Made by a program: the position numbers and the translations under genes
Source of the DNA: an uncultured Bacteroidota bacterium
GTDB taxonomy: Bacteria; Bacteroidota; Bacteroidia; Flavobacteriales; Flavobacteriaceae
Length of the DNA: 52,607 bases
Reading direction: 5' to 3'
NCBI GenBank assembly: GCA_902510655.1
Contig: CABXBY010000003.1
Coordinates: 1-52,607, forward strand
The notes under the pieces: generated by a model
What the model was told of the DNA's origin: nothing
The model's input: the letters and a program-made list of their open reading frames with translations, nothing else
The model's database searches: none
Shown: piece after piece, positions 29,571 through 39,117 of the stretch
How positions within the stretch are numbered: the stretch's first letter is position 1
How the letters are laid out: each line of letters starts with the position of its first letter

Positions 29571-29590
29571 TTTGTTAAGAATTTAACAAA
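29571..29590. repeat. Perfect inverted repeat in the rpsL-susC gap
   Basis: TTTGTTAA and TTAACAAA form an 8-bp perfect dyad with a 4-base centre. It lies about 200 bp upstream of the susC promoter and 100 bp upstream of the rpsL promoter and lacks a T-run on either strand, so it looks more like a protein-binding dyad than a terminator. Confidence 0.4.
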
Positions 29591-29786
29591 AAAAATATAA
29601 AAGTCAAAAATTTAACAACAGATATGAATCATATTTAAGTTACTTAATATATTAATATAAAACAATAATTTTGAAGATATATTTTGATTAAATTAATAAA
29701 ATAAGCGCATTAAAATTACGAATAATTTAATAAAATAAACAAATCAATGAGAATAGCTTAAGATTTAGACATTTTCTTGTTTATAG

Positions 29787-29817
29787 TTGTTTTATTAACT
29801 TTTTATTAACATTTTTG
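29787..29817 (+). promoter_or_regulatory. Promoter of susC-susD
   Basis: TTG (29787-29789), a 20-bp spacer and CATTTTTG (29810-29817) fit the TTG-N19-21-TAnnTTTG pattern with one mismatch. The predicted leader is about 20 bases, A-rich and without a Shine-Dalgarno sequence. Confidence 0.65.
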
Positions 29818-29843
29818 CAGATCAAATAATAATTAAACAAAAT

Positions 29844-32800
29844 ATGAAAACAAATTTAAAAAAGTTTTTAGCGTTATCATTTATGATAATGTTTCAATGG
29901 GGTTTAGCTCAGACGAGTGTATCCGGTACTGTTTCTGACAGTTCAGGTGTACCACTTCCTGGAGCTACTGTTATTGTTGCTGGAACATCTAATGGTGTTA
30001 CAACTGACTTTGACGGTATTTATTCAATATCAGCTTCTGAAGGAGATGTTCTTTCTGTAAGTTATGTTGGATTTGTAACTCAAAACGTAACAATTGGAGC
30101 TTCTGCTACAGTAAATGTTACTCTTGTGAATGACAACGCTTTAGAAGAAGTTGTTGTAACTGCACTTGGTATTACTAGAGAAGCAAAGTCACTTGGTTAT
30201 GCACAACAAAAAGTTGAAGGTGCTGCGTTAACTAAAACGAAGGAACTTGACTTTAAAACAGCTCTTGCTGGTAAAGTTGCTGGTGTTCAGGTTATTTCAG
30301 GTACTAGTTCATCATTTGAAAACAGTGCAATTAGACTTAGAGGTGAAATGGATGTTCTTTATGTTGTTGACGGTATTAAAATGTCTTCTACTGACATTAA
30401 TACTGACAATATTGATAACATTACTGTACTTAAAGGTGCTGCTGCTACTGCATTATATGGTACTGAAGCTAGAAGTGGTGTAATTGTAATTACATCAAAA
30501 AAAGCTAAAGCTGGTGAAACATATATAAGTATTGATCACAACACAGTAGCTTCAAACGTAAGTAGATTACACCCTTACCAAAATGAATACGGTGGTGGTT
30601 ACGATCAAGCTTGGGATACTTTTTCTTATAATCCTGCAACAGACCCTGCGTCTTGGGCTGCTTTTAACGGACAAAATATTCCTTACTACGCAGCTGATGA
30701 ATCTTGGGGACCTAGATTAGATGGTACTTTGGCTCGTCACTGGGATTCATGGATTCCAAATCATCCAAACTTTGGTGAACAAAGAGGATGGTCTCCAAAC
30801 CCAAATAACGTTAAGAATTTTTTCGATACTGGTGTAAAATCTACAACTAGTGTTTCGTTTGCAAAGGGTGGTGATGATTACAGCTTTAGAGCAACTGGTC
30901 GTGTTAATCAAAGTACACTTCCAATTCCTAACGCTTCAAGAGATTCATATGACTTAAACATAAATGGTTCGATAGATTTATCTGATAAATTAACTATGTA
31001 TTCTTCTTTAAATGCAAGAATACAAAATACAGATAATACAGCTGGAAGTGGTTACACTACTTTAATGTCTAACTTTAGCCAATGGTGGCAAAGACAATTA
31101 GACATGGACAGACTAAAAGATAACTATCACTATGAAGGTGCTTTTTACACATGGAATAGAAGATCTGCTAGAAATGCACGTCCACAGTACTGGGATGCTC
31201 CTCATTATGAGCAATACCAAAACACTAACAATAATGAAAACTCTACTTACTCAGGAAACTTTGGGTTTGATTATCAAATTGCTGACGGAGTTTCTGCTAA
31301 TGTTGAGGCCAACAGAAGAGCTTACAATAGAACAAGCTGGAACAGAGGCTATGTTGGTGTTAATACATTAAACACTCAAGCTTCTTACGGAGAAGGTTCT
31401 TATGTTTCAGAACAAAATGAATTTAGAGCTAGTATTAAATACAATAAAGACATTACAGATAAGCTTGACATAAATGCTTTAGTTGGATATGAAGCAAAAC
31501 AATTTAGAAGTATTAGCACAAGCGCTTCTACTTCCGGTGGTTTAGCAATACCTGACTTTTATACAGTTGCTAATTCAAAAGATAAACCAAATTATTCTAC
31601 ATCAAGATCTAATAATAGCAACAGAGGGGTTTATTCCTCAGTATCTTTAGGATATGATAGTATGCTTTATTTAGACGGAACTTACCGTTTTGACTGGAGT
31701 TCTACTGCAGATTCGGAAAATAATAGAGTAAACACCTATTCTTTAATGGGTAGTTTCTTATTTGACAAATTAATTGATGTTGATGCAATTAGTTTTGCTA
31801 AAGTTAGAGTTAGTTACGCTGAAGCGCCAATTTTCCCTGGTACTTATGCTACAAGTCCAACATTTGGATCTGGAACTGCTTATGGTTCATTAGCTTCACT
31901 TTCTGTACCAAACACATTGGCTAATCCACAATTAACAGGTGGAATTAGAAATGAAACAGAATTTGGTATTGATATGAGATTCCTAAATAACAGACTTGGA
32001 TTTGATGTTACTTATTTTGAAAGAGAAGATTCAGGTTTACCTGTAGCTATTACTGCTGCTGGTGGTACTGGTTACACAGGATTAAGTGTAAACTCAAAAA
32101 TGACTTCATCTGATGGTTTAGAAGTTATGATTAAGGGAACTCCAATCCAAACTCAAGATTTTAGATGGGATTTAGCCTTTAACTTTGCTACAGTTGAAAA
32201 AACTGTAGATTTCATTTATGATGGTATTGAAAGAAACATTCTTGACTCATGGTTATCTTGGTCAAGTATGGACTTACAAGAAATTGCAGGTGAAGAATGG
32301 GGAGTACTTGTTGGAAGAGAAAGACTTAAAGACGATAATGGTAACTGGGTATACTACGCAAGTGGAAATCACAGATATACTAATAATCAAATTTTAGGTA
32401 ATGTAATGCCAGATGTTACTGGTGGTATTACATCTAATTTAACATATAAAAACTGGGATCTTGCTATTGGAATTGACTTCCAAGAAGGTGGGTTATATCA
32501 CTCAGTTACAGACATGTTCTCTATGGCTTCAGGTCAACACGAATGGACGGCTGGACTTAACGATAAAGGAAATCCAAAAAGAGATCCTGTAAGTGCTGGT
32601 GGTGGTATACATCAAGTTGGTGTTTATGCTGACGGTAGTACTGCTGATTTTTACAGAGCGCCAGATAGCTGGGCTTGGGGTAACTGGACTAGAGATGATC
32701 TATGGTTAGTAGATGCTTCATTTGTTAAATTAAGACAAGTTAGATTAGGTTACACATTTGATGCTGATAGCTTATCAAACTCACCTTTTACGGGAATTGA

Positions 32801-32993
32801 TATCGCTTTAATCGGAACAAACTTAGCTATCTTATCTGAAACTACTGACTGGGGAGATTACAGAGGAACTAAAACACCTGGTTTAGATCCATCTGAACTT
32901 GGAGGTAACTGGTCTGGACAATATTTCGCTAGTGAAGGTGGACAATTACCATCTGCTAGATCATTTGGACTTAACGTAGCCCTTAAATTTTAA
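29844..32993 (+). CDS. SusC/RagA family TonB-linked outer membrane protein
   Basis: This 1049-aa protein is an outer-membrane TonB-dependent transporter of SusC type. It has a signal peptide ending near residue 23 (WGLAQ), a carboxypeptidase-regulatory-like domain (VSGTVSDSSGVPLPGATVIV) to about residue 100, the LEEVVVTALGITREAKSLGYA TonB-box region, a plug domain with IRLRGEMDVLYVVDGIKM and VLKGAAATALYG, and a long barrel ending in Phe (LNVALKF). The paired SusD follows by 19 bp. No glycoside hydrolase, sulfatase or regulator is adjacent, so the ligand is unknown; peptides or common oligosaccharides are possible. It is probably strongly expressed. Confidence 0.96.
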   Translation: MKTNLKKFLALSFMIMFQWGLAQTSVSGTVSDSSGVPLPGATVIVAGTSNGVTTDFDGIYSISASEGDVLSVSYVGFVTQNVTIGASATVNVTLVNDNALEEVVVTALGITREAKSLGYAQQKVEGAALTKTKELDFKTALAGKVAGVQVISGTSSSFENSAIRLRGEMDVLYVVDGIKMSSTDINTDNIDNITVLKGAAATALYGTEARSGVIVITSKKAKAGETYISIDHNTVASNVSRLHPYQNEYGGGYDQAWDTFSYNPATDPASWAAFNGQNIPYYAADESWGPRLDGTLARHWDSWIPNHPNFGEQRGWSPNPNNVKNFFDTGVKSTTSVSFAKGGDDYSFRATGRVNQSTLPIPNASRDSYDLNINGSIDLSDKLTMYSSLNARIQNTDNTAGSGYTTLMSNFSQWWQRQLDMDRLKDNYHYEGAFYTWNRRSARNARPQYWDAPHYEQYQNTNNNENSTYSGNFGFDYQIADGVSANVEANRRAYNRTSWNRGYVGVNTLNTQASYGEGSYVSEQNEFRASIKYNKDITDKLDINALVGYEAKQFRSISTSASTSGGLAIPDFYTVANSKDKPNYSTSRSNNSNRGVYSSVSLGYDSMLYLDGTYRFDWSSTADSENNRVNTYSLMGSFLFDKLIDVDAISFAKVRVSYAEAPIFPGTYATSPTFGSGTAYGSLASLSVPNTLANPQLTGGIRNETEFGIDMRFLNNRLGFDVTYFEREDSGLPVAITAAGGTGYTGLSVNSKMTSSDGLEVMIKGTPIQTQDFRWDLAFNFATVEKTVDFIYDGIERNILDSWLSWSSMDLQEIAGEEWGVLVGRERLKDDNGNWVYYASGNHRYTNNQILGNVMPDVTGGITSNLTYKNWDLAIGIDFQEGGLYHSVTDMFSMASGQHEWTAGLNDKGNPKRDPVSAGGGIHQVGVYADGSTADFYRAPDSWAWGNWTRDDLWLVDASFVKLRQVRLGYTFDADSLSNSPFTGIDIALIGTNLAILSETTDWGDYRGTKTPGLDPSELGGNWSGQYFASEGGQLPSARSFGLNVALKF

Positions 32994-33012
32994 TTATAAA
33001 TTATTATAAATA

Positions 33013-34473
33013 ATGAAAACACAAATTCAAAAAATAATCGGACTGTTAACAATAAGTAGCTTATTGTTCGTGTCCTGTGAAACTGTAGATTTTGGGGATG
33101 AGAATTTAAATCCTAACAGAATATCTACAGCGAACACTGGTGCGCTTATTACTAGCGCAATGAGAAATATTCCAGGTATTGTAAGTAGTGTGAATCCTTT
33201 ATTGTTATCTCAACAAGTTTCTGAGATAACTTATAATGAAGATTCATGTTATGAAACAATACAGTGGGATTTCGACAGTTTTTATACTGGTCCTTTAATG
33301 GATTTACAAACTGTTATTAACCTTAACAATTCTGAGAATGCTGCTGATTATTCTTCATCAGGATCTATAGGAATGCAAAAAGGTGTAGCTCACTTGTTAA
33401 GAGTGTACATGTTACAAGCTATGACAAATATGTGGGGTGCAATGCCTTATTCAGAAGCTCTTCAAGGAGTTGATAACTTAAAGCCTGCATTTGATGATCA
33501 ATCAGCTATCTACGCTGGTATGATGGCAGAAATTGATGCTGCCTTAAGCTTTTTAGATGGTGGTGGATTATCTGGTGACTTTATGTTCAACGGAGATGCA
33601 GCTAAATGGAGACAATTTGGAAATACTATGAAAATGGTTATGGCTCTAAGAATGGCCGATGTTGATCCTGGTACTGCACAAGCTAAATTTAAAGAAGCTG
33701 TTGCTGGAGGTGTATTAGGAAGTAATGCAGATAACATTCACTACCCTTATACTACTTCTGACGATAACGATAACCCATGGCAAGATAGATTTCAGTCTAG
33801 AGAAGATTTCGCTACTAGTGATGTAATGGTTGACCATTTATTTGCTAACAGTGATCCAAGACTTGCAAAGTATGCTGAGCCTGTTGTTAGTGCAACTGGT
33901 GATACATCAAAAATCGACTATGTTGAATATGGTGGAAATACTTACGCTGGAATGCCTTATGGTGTACTAAACCCTGGAATTCTTCAAACTAGAATTTCAT
34001 TCTTACCTGATGCAGTTATATACGATGGAACTGCTGCTGGTGGAATGTTATACAGTTACGCTCAAGTTTGTTTCTCATATGCTGAAGCACATTTAAGAGG
34101 ATGGACTGGTTTAGCAGGAGATGCTCAAACATGGTATGAATTAGGTATCGCAGCTTCTCACGCTCAATGGGGTGTGGCTACTGCAGATGCTGTAGCTTAC
34201 TTAGGTACTATTGCTCCAGTTTCTATGGAAACAATGGCTACTGAAAAGTGGGTTGCTTTATACATGCAAGGACATGAAGCTTGGTCAGAGTGGAGAAGAT
34301 TGGATTATCCAGTTTTAACTCGTGCTACTGATGCTTTAACAGGAACTGGAATACCAGTAAGATATGGTTACGGTGCTAGAACTGCTAGTGCTAATAAAGC
34401 TAACCATGATGCTGCTGTTGCAAAGATTTCTGGTTACAGCCAAGATTCAAAAGTATGGTGGGATACTAAATAA
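33013..34473 (+). CDS. SusD/RagB family nutrient-binding lipoprotein
   Basis: This 486-aa protein is the surface lid that works with the preceding SusC transporter. The signal peptide ends in the lipobox LLFVSC (Cys22), followed by a short acidic stretch that may aid surface export. It has NLNPNRISTANTGALITSAMRNIPG, the helical tetratricopeptide-like core with LLRVYMLQAMTNMWGAMPYSEALQG, and the C-terminal EKWVALYMQGHEAWSEWRRLDYP. It resembles the SusD-like subgroup near Pfam SusD-like_2. It ends just before a strong terminator, so the pair is a two-gene unit. Confidence 0.94.
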   Translation: MKTQIQKIIGLLTISSLLFVSCETVDFGDENLNPNRISTANTGALITSAMRNIPGIVSSVNPLLLSQQVSEITYNEDSCYETIQWDFDSFYTGPLMDLQTVINLNNSENAADYSSSGSIGMQKGVAHLLRVYMLQAMTNMWGAMPYSEALQGVDNLKPAFDDQSAIYAGMMAEIDAALSFLDGGGLSGDFMFNGDAAKWRQFGNTMKMVMALRMADVDPGTAQAKFKEAVAGGVLGSNADNIHYPYTTSDDNDNPWQDRFQSREDFATSDVMVDHLFANSDPRLAKYAEPVVSATGDTSKIDYVEYGGNTYAGMPYGVLNPGILQTRISFLPDAVIYDGTAAGGMLYSYAQVCFSYAEAHLRGWTGLAGDAQTWYELGIAASHAQWGVATADAVAYLGTIAPVSMETMATEKWVALYMQGHEAWSEWRRLDYPVLTRATDALTGTGIPVRYGYGARTASANKANHDAAVAKISGYSQDSKVWWDTK

Positions 34474-34496
34474 TTTTAGTAAACTATTTAATATAC

Positions 34497-34525
34497 AAAA
34501 AAGCGCTCTTAGGAGCGCTTTTTTT
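34497..34525 (+). terminator. Intrinsic terminator after susD
   Basis: AAGCGCTC and GAGCGCTT form a perfect 8-bp GC-rich stem around TTAG, followed by a run of T residues. The flanking A and T runs can extend the stem. It starts 24 bp after the susD stop and isolates the susCD unit. Confidence 0.93.
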
Positions 34526-34576
34526 ATTTATACTTAAATAATAATTTTAGTTGTATTAAATCATTAAATTTATAAA

Positions 34577-35281
34577 ATGAAAAAACTATTAAACTCGCTA
34601 TTAATTTTATTATTGCTTTCATTTCAAAACTCGTTTTCCCAAACCTTTGAGATTTCTGAAATTTTCGAAACTAGCAGTGTAATATTGGGGAAAAAATTAA
34701 ATATTGAAGATTATAGCGAAGCAGAGGGCTCTCCTTATTTAAATAAAAAATTTAAAAGTGGTAAATTAATTTTTAAAAATGGTAAAATATATGATGTACT
34801 TACAAGATTAAATGTAGGATCACAAAAATTTGAAATTAAGAAAGATTTTAATTCAAATCCAAATCTAATTGAAATAGATAATTCTGTTAAAGTTGAAATG
34901 GATGGAATTATTTATAAATCACATACTATTAATTTAGATGGACAAGAAGTCATAGCCGTTTTAGAAAATTGTATCGAGTTAAATAATGTTTCACTATATT
35001 ATTTCCCAAGAAAAGTAATAAAAATGCCAGTTGAAACTGGAGGAGCAAATGCTCCGTCATCAGGATCATCTAGTGACCCAAAACCAAAATGGGCTGATGC
35101 TAATGAATTTTTAATTAAAAAAGGTGGCGAATGGCACTCAGTTCCCAGATCATTCAAAAAATTACTTGCTAAAAATATATTTGATCAAAAACTTTTAAAA
35201 AAATATAAAAAAGCAAATAAATTAAATCTTAAGAAAAAGGAAAGTTTAATAGAACTAGTCTCCTACTTTAATTCAATATAA
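34577..35281 (+). CDS. Uncharacterised exported protein with basic C-terminus
   Basis: I do not recognise a domain. The 234-aa product has a clear signal peptide (hydrophobic LLNSLLILLLLSFQN, cleavage likely after SFSQ, residue 22). The middle is a beta-rich region with alternating charges, including YLNKKFKSGKLIFKNGKIYDVLTRLNV. A low-complexity linker, GGANAPSSGSSSDPKPK, leads to a Lys-rich helical tail (KKLLAKNIFDQKLLKKYKKANK). It has no cysteine apart from one mid-protein residue and no lipobox, so it is probably periplasmic. It precedes rlmB by 18 bp. The function is unknown. Confidence 0.75.
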   Translation: MKKLLNSLLILLLLSFQNSFSQTFEISEIFETSSVILGKKLNIEDYSEAEGSPYLNKKFKSGKLIFKNGKIYDVLTRLNVGSQKFEIKKDFNSNPNLIEIDNSVKVEMDGIIYKSHTINLDGQEVIAVLENCIELNNVSLYYFPRKVIKMPVETGGANAPSSGSSSDPKPKWADANEFLIKKGGEWHSVPRSFKKLLAKNIFDQKLLKKYKKANKLNLKKKESLIELVSYFNSI

Positions 35282-35299
35282 TTACCTAATTAATCATAA

Positions 35300-36037
35300 A
35301 TGGAAAAGAATACCTTAATCTATGGTATAAGAGCTGTAATTGAAGCTATTGATTCAAATGAATCGATTAATCGTGTTTTTATGCAAAGAGGATTGAATAA
35401 TAAAAATGGATTTGAATTAATAAAAAAATTAAATAAAAACTCAATTGAAATATCTTACGTTCCTATAGAAAAATTAAACAGACTAACTCCTAAAAATCAT
35501 CAAGGGGTTGTCGCTACAATTTCTCCTATTAACTTCTTAACTATTTCTGATTTAAGTGACTTAATTGAATCAAAGCCTAAATCAATTTCATTATTAATAT
35601 TAGATCAATTATCAGATGTCAGGAATTTTGGAGCGATCGTAAGAACAGCTGAATGCACTGCAATAGATTGTATAGTGATTCAATCTAGTGGAAGTGCACC
35701 TGTTAACGGTGATACTATTAAAACATCCTCTGGAGCAATTTTCAACGTCCCTATTTGTAAAGTTTCTCACATAAAAGATGCTATATTTCTGTTAAAACAA
35801 CATGAAATAAAAATATTCGGAGCATCTGAAAAAGCAGCAAACAATATTTATCAAACACAGTTTGGTAATGCTCAAGCTATTATAATGGGCTCTGAGGGAA
35901 AAGGACTTTCTAGTTCTGTTATAAAATTATGTGATGAACTCATTAGAATCCCTTTACTTGGAAAAATAGAATCTCTAAATGTATCAGTCGCTTGTGGTAC
36001 TATTCTTTATGAAATGGTAAGACAAAAACATCATTAA
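35300..36037 (+). CDS. rlmB: 23S rRNA 2'-O-methyltransferase RlmB (SpoU/TrmH family)
   Basis: This 245-aa SPOUT enzyme methylates a guanosine ribose in 23S rRNA (G2251 in E. coli). It has the N-terminal substrate-binding domain (YGIRAVIEAIDSNESINRVFMQRG and RLTPKNHQGVVA) and the three SPOUT motifs: LDQLSDVRNFGAIVRTAEC, IIMGSEGKGLSSSVIKLCDELIRIPL and ESLNVSVACGTILYEM. The stop abuts the 3' end of convergent yjjG with no gap. The exact modified base is inferred from the RlmB-like N-terminal domain. Confidence 0.92.
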   Translation: MEKNTLIYGIRAVIEAIDSNESINRVFMQRGLNNKNGFELIKKLNKNSIEISYVPIEKLNRLTPKNHQGVVATISPINFLTISDLSDLIESKPKSISLLILDQLSDVRNFGAIVRTAECTAIDCIVIQSSGSAPVNGDTIKTSSGAIFNVPICKVSHIKDAIFLLKQHEIKIFGASEKAANNIYQTQFGNAQAIIMGSEGKGLSSSVIKLCDELIRIPLLGKIESLNVSVACGTILYEMVRQKHH

Positions 36038-36724
36038 TTAAAGAATTTCTTTTAAAGATATTAAGTCATTAATTATTATTGAATTCTCTTGCAAAGTTTC
36101 ATTGTTTGAATTTAAATGAATAGCCTTAAAACCGTTTTTTATAGCTCCCATTACATCTGCTTCATAATTATCGCCAATCATTAAACATTGACTTTTACTT
36201 GTTGCTTTAGAAATATTATAAGCGTATTGAAAAATTTTTGAATGAGGTTTTTTAACACCGACTGTCTCAGAATCAATTATACAAGTAAAATATTTTTTAA
36301 GATTAGAATTTATAATTTTTGTATTTTGAACCTCAGTAAAACCGTTAGTTATTATGTGTAAAGTATATTTTTGAAATAAATAATCTAAAACTTCAATAGC
36401 ATCTTGTAAAAGAAAATTATTATCAGGAAGATGTTTCACATAATCATCAGAAATATCATCAATTACACTAGATTTAATATTTATGTTTAACTTTTCAAAA
36501 GCAGATTTTAATCTGTTGTGCCTTAAATATTCCTTTGTGATTTTATCATCTCTATAAAGATTCCATAAAGAGAAGTTAATAGGCATATAAATTTTCAAAA
36601 AGTCCTTAAGATCAATATCAATATTGTATTTATTTAATAAAAACTTGAAAGTTAGAGATGAATTTTTTTCAAAATCCCATAGCGTATGATCTAAATCAAA
36701 AAATATATGTTTAATATTATTCAT
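36038..36724 (-). CDS. yjjG: YjjG-type noncanonical pyrimidine nucleotidase (HAD family)
   Basis: This 228-aa HAD phosphatase resembles YjjG, which dephosphorylates unusual pyrimidine nucleotides. Motif I is FFDLDHTLWDFEKNS, motif II is the ITNGFTEVQ Thr/Asn region, motif III is GVKKPHSKIFQYA and motif IV is MIGDNYEADVMGA. The large helical cap lies between motifs I and II. It overlaps the end of mpl by 1 bp and is last in the adk-obgE-mpl-yjjG operon. Substrate assignment rests on family resemblance. Confidence 0.9.
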   Translation of the reverse strand: MNNIKHIFFDLDHTLWDFEKNSSLTFKFLLNKYNIDIDLKDFLKIYMPINFSLWNLYRDDKITKEYLRHNRLKSAFEKLNINIKSSVIDDISDDYVKHLPDNNFLLQDAIEVLDYLFQKYTLHIITNGFTEVQNTKIINSNLKKYFTCIIDSETVGVKKPHSKIFQYAYNISKATSKSQCLMIGDNYEADVMGAIKNGFKAIHLNSNNETLQENSIIINDLISLKEIL

Positions 36725-38085
36725 TAATTATTCTTAATAAAATCATTTATAACATCTAAATCTAGTGAAGCATAATTACCTGAGCTCATAAATAATAAAT
36801 TTGTATTCAAAAAAGGTAATTCAAATAAATAATCTTTCAAATTATTTGAATCTGAAATTACTATCATGTTATCATCATTAAACGAATCCTTTATTTTTTG
36901 AACTGATATATTCTTTAATCCTTTACTTGCAACAGCTTTTGGATCATAAAATAAAATTCTTACATCAGCCTGCTTTAAACTATTTCGATATTCACCAATA
37001 AAATCTTCATTTAAACTGCTAAAGGTATGCAGTTCGAGAAGGGCTATTAATTTTCTATTTTTAAATTGATTTTTTAAAGCATTTGTTGTTGCACTAACTT
37101 TGCTAGGAGAATGAGCGAAATCTTTAAAAAATGCTCTGTCATCCATTTCTAACAAAGATTCTAATCTCTTATCAGCACCTCCAAAGGATATAATAGAATT
37201 ATTAAACTCTTCTTCATGAACACCCATTAATTGGCATATTAATTTAGCTCCTGAAAGATTACTTAGATTATGATTGCCAAATATCTTTAATGGTAGATTG
37301 CCTTCATCTGTTTTTAAAAATGAAATATCATTTTCAATAAAAAATTCAGGTAAGGAATATTCAAGTTTTCTAATTGAATTTGAACAATTTAAAACCATTT
37401 GATTTAGTTCTGAATCTAATTCATTGTAAACAACAACTCCCCCTGAAACTATGGAATCAAGAAAAATTTCAAATTGTTTAGAATAAATTTCCTTTGTTGG
37501 AAAGACATTAATATGATCCCAAGCAATTCCACTTAACAAAGCGATATTTGGTTTATATAAGTGAAATTTAGGTCTTCTATCTATAGGAGAAGACAAATAC
37601 TCATCACCCTCAAGTAATATAAAATCATTTTCGTCAGTTAAATGAACCATCGTATTAAAGCCTTTCAACTGAGCTCCAACCATATAATCTACTGAAATAT
37701 TATTATCATTTAAAACATGTAAAACCATAGCTGTTATGGAAGTCTTACCATGACTTCCTCCAATAACTACTCTTGTCTTATTTTTAGACATTTCGTAAAT
37801 AAATTCTGGATAAGAAAATATTTTAATTGATTTGTTTTGTGCTTCTATTAGCTCTGGATTATCCTTTTTTGCATGCATACCCAGAATTACATAATCTAAA
37901 TCATTTGAAATATTTGAAGCATTCCAACCAATTTCTTTTGGAAATAAACTATGGTGAATTAATCTTGATTTAGAGGGTTCAAAAATTGAATCATCACTAC
38001 CTGATACAATGTAGCCTTTAATATGTAATGCTATTGCTAAATTGTGCATTGCACTTCCTCCTATTGCTATAAAATGAATTTTCAT
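36724..38085 (-). CDS. mpl: UDP-N-acetylmuramate:L-alanyl-gamma-D-glutamyl-meso-DAP ligase (Mpl)
   Basis: Mpl reattaches recycled murein tripeptide to UDP-MurNAc. The 453-aa length fits E. coli Mpl. It has the Rossmann start HFIAIGGSAMHNLAIAL, the ATP-binding GGSHGKTSITAMVLHVL, the central domain with LLEGDEYLSSPIDRRPKFH and HINVFPTKEIYSKQF, and the C-terminal FAHSPSKVSATTNAL. Compared with MurC, the GDEY and FAHSP regions favour Mpl. It fits with NamZ-like muramidase at the left edge, which releases recycled fragments. It lies 30 bp after obgE. Confidence 0.9.
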   Translation of the reverse strand: MKIHFIAIGGSAMHNLAIALHIKGYIVSGSDDSIFEPSKSRLIHHSLFPKEIGWNASNISNDLDYVILGMHAKKDNPELIEAQNKSIKIFSYPEFIYEMSKNKTRVVIGGSHGKTSITAMVLHVLNDNNISVDYMVGAQLKGFNTMVHLTDENDFILLEGDEYLSSPIDRRPKFHLYKPNIALLSGIAWDHINVFPTKEIYSKQFEIFLDSIVSGGVVVYNELDSELNQMVLNCSNSIRKLEYSLPEFFIENDISFLKTDEGNLPLKIFGNHNLSNLSGAKLICQLMGVHEEEFNNSIISFGGADKRLESLLEMDDRAFFKDFAHSPSKVSATTNALKNQFKNRKLIALLELHTFSSLNEDFIGEYRNSLKQADVRILFYDPKAVASKGLKNISVQKIKDSFNDDNMIVISDSNNLKDYLFELPFLNTNLLFMSSGNYASLDLDVINDFIKNN

Positions 38086-38115
38086 GATATTAAAACTCTA
38101 ATTTAATATTAAAAT

Positions 38116-39117
38116 CTATTCATTTAAAACCTTCCACAAAAGATCTTTTATCTCAACTAATCCAATATTAGAAACAGATGAAATAAATTCAAAAGGAACG
38201 TTTTTAATATTTTTAGAAATATTTTTTTTAGCTTTAAATTTTGCTTTATCGTTAATTAAATCAGATTTAGATATAGCAATAATCCTTTGTTTATCCAATA
38301 ATTCAGGATTATACTTCTTTAATTCATTAAGAAGAATTTTATATTGACTAACCACATCTTCTGATTCAGCAGAGAGCAAAAACAGAAGAACTGAATTTCT
38401 TTCGATATGCCTAAGAAAATGATGTCCTAGTCCTCTGCCCTCAGATGCTCCTTCAATTATTCCAGGAATATCTGCCATAACAAAAGATCTGTAATCCCTA
38501 TATTGAACAATTCCTAAATTAGGTTTAAGAGTAGTAAACTCATAATTCCCTATTTTTGGTTTTGCAGAGGTAATAGTTTTCAAGAGTGTCGATTTTCCAA
38601 CATTTGGGAATCCAACTAAACCAACATCAGCTAATAGTTTTAATTCTAATGTCAATTGTCTTTCTTTTCCCTTAATTCCCGGCTGAGAATATCTAGGAGC
38701 TTGATTAGTAGAAGATCTAAAATTCCAATTACCTAAACCTCCTTTACCTCCATCTAAAATAATTTTTTGGTCACCATCTGCAATAGTTTCATATATGATC
38801 TTATTGGTTTCCGTGTCTCTTATGACAGTGCCTACAGGTACTCTAATAAGAGCATCATTACCATCTGCTCCTGTACTTCTACTTCCACTTCCATCTCCAC
38901 CGTGACCACATTTAAAATGTTTTTGAAATCTAAAGTGATGTAATGTCCACAAAGATTTGTCAGTTACAAAAATAACATGTCCTCCTCTTCCACCGTCACC
39001 ACCGTCAGGGCCTCCTTTGGTAATGTATTTTTCTCGTCTAAAATGAGCAGATCCTTTTCCTCCGTTACCAGAAAAGACATTAATCTTTACATAATCAACA
39101 AAATTACCCTCTGTCAT
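38116..39117 (-). CDS. obgE: GTPase ObgE/CgtA
   Basis: ObgE is a GTPase that binds the 50S subunit and links ribosome assembly to growth. The 333-aa protein has the glycine-rich Obg domain ([34 protein letters not shown] and [24 protein letters not shown]) and the G domain with [52 protein letters not shown] and SKSDL. It lacks the C-terminal OCT domain, as in many Gram-negatives. Its start overlaps the adk stop by 1 bp. Confidence 0.97.
   Translation of the reverse strand: MTEGNFVDYVKINVFSGNGGKGSAHFRREKYITKGGPDGGDGGRGGHVIFVTDKSLWTLHHFRFQKHFKCGHGGDGSGSRSTGADGNDALIRVPVGTVIRDTETNKIIYETIADGDQKIILDGGKGGLGNWNFRSSTNQAPRYSQPGIKGKERQLTLELKLLADVGLVGFPNVGKSTLLKTITSAKPKIGNYEFTTLKPNLGIVQYRDYRSFVMADIPGIIEGASEGRGLGHHFLRHIERNSVLLFLLSAESEDVVSQYKILLNELKKYNPELLDKQRIIAISKSDLINDKAKFKAKKNISKNIKNVPFEFISSVSNIGLVEIKDLLWKVLNE

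Larger units (their letters stand above)
29405..29843. other. Divergent intergenic region between rpsL and susC
   Basis: This 439-bp, very A/T-rich stretch is the only long gap in the window. It holds the leftward promoter of the ribosomal super-operon at one end and the rightward susC promoter at the other. In the middle lie a perfect inverted repeat, TTTGTTAA-GAAT-TTAACAAA (29571-29590), and the palindromic CGTTAAACG near 29550. Several TTAACA words recur. I see no ORF of note, no tRNA and no recognisable RNA gene. Confidence 0.8.

Noticed and set aside
29405-29843. Possible small RNA gene or tRNA in the long gap
   Set aside because: No cloverleaf, no strong GC stem and no terminator were found; only promoters and a dyad are visible.
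36724-38085. MurC identity for the Mur ligase
   Set aside because: The length and motifs (GDEYLSSPIDRRPKFH, FAHSPSKV) fit Mpl better, and no mur cluster surrounds it.
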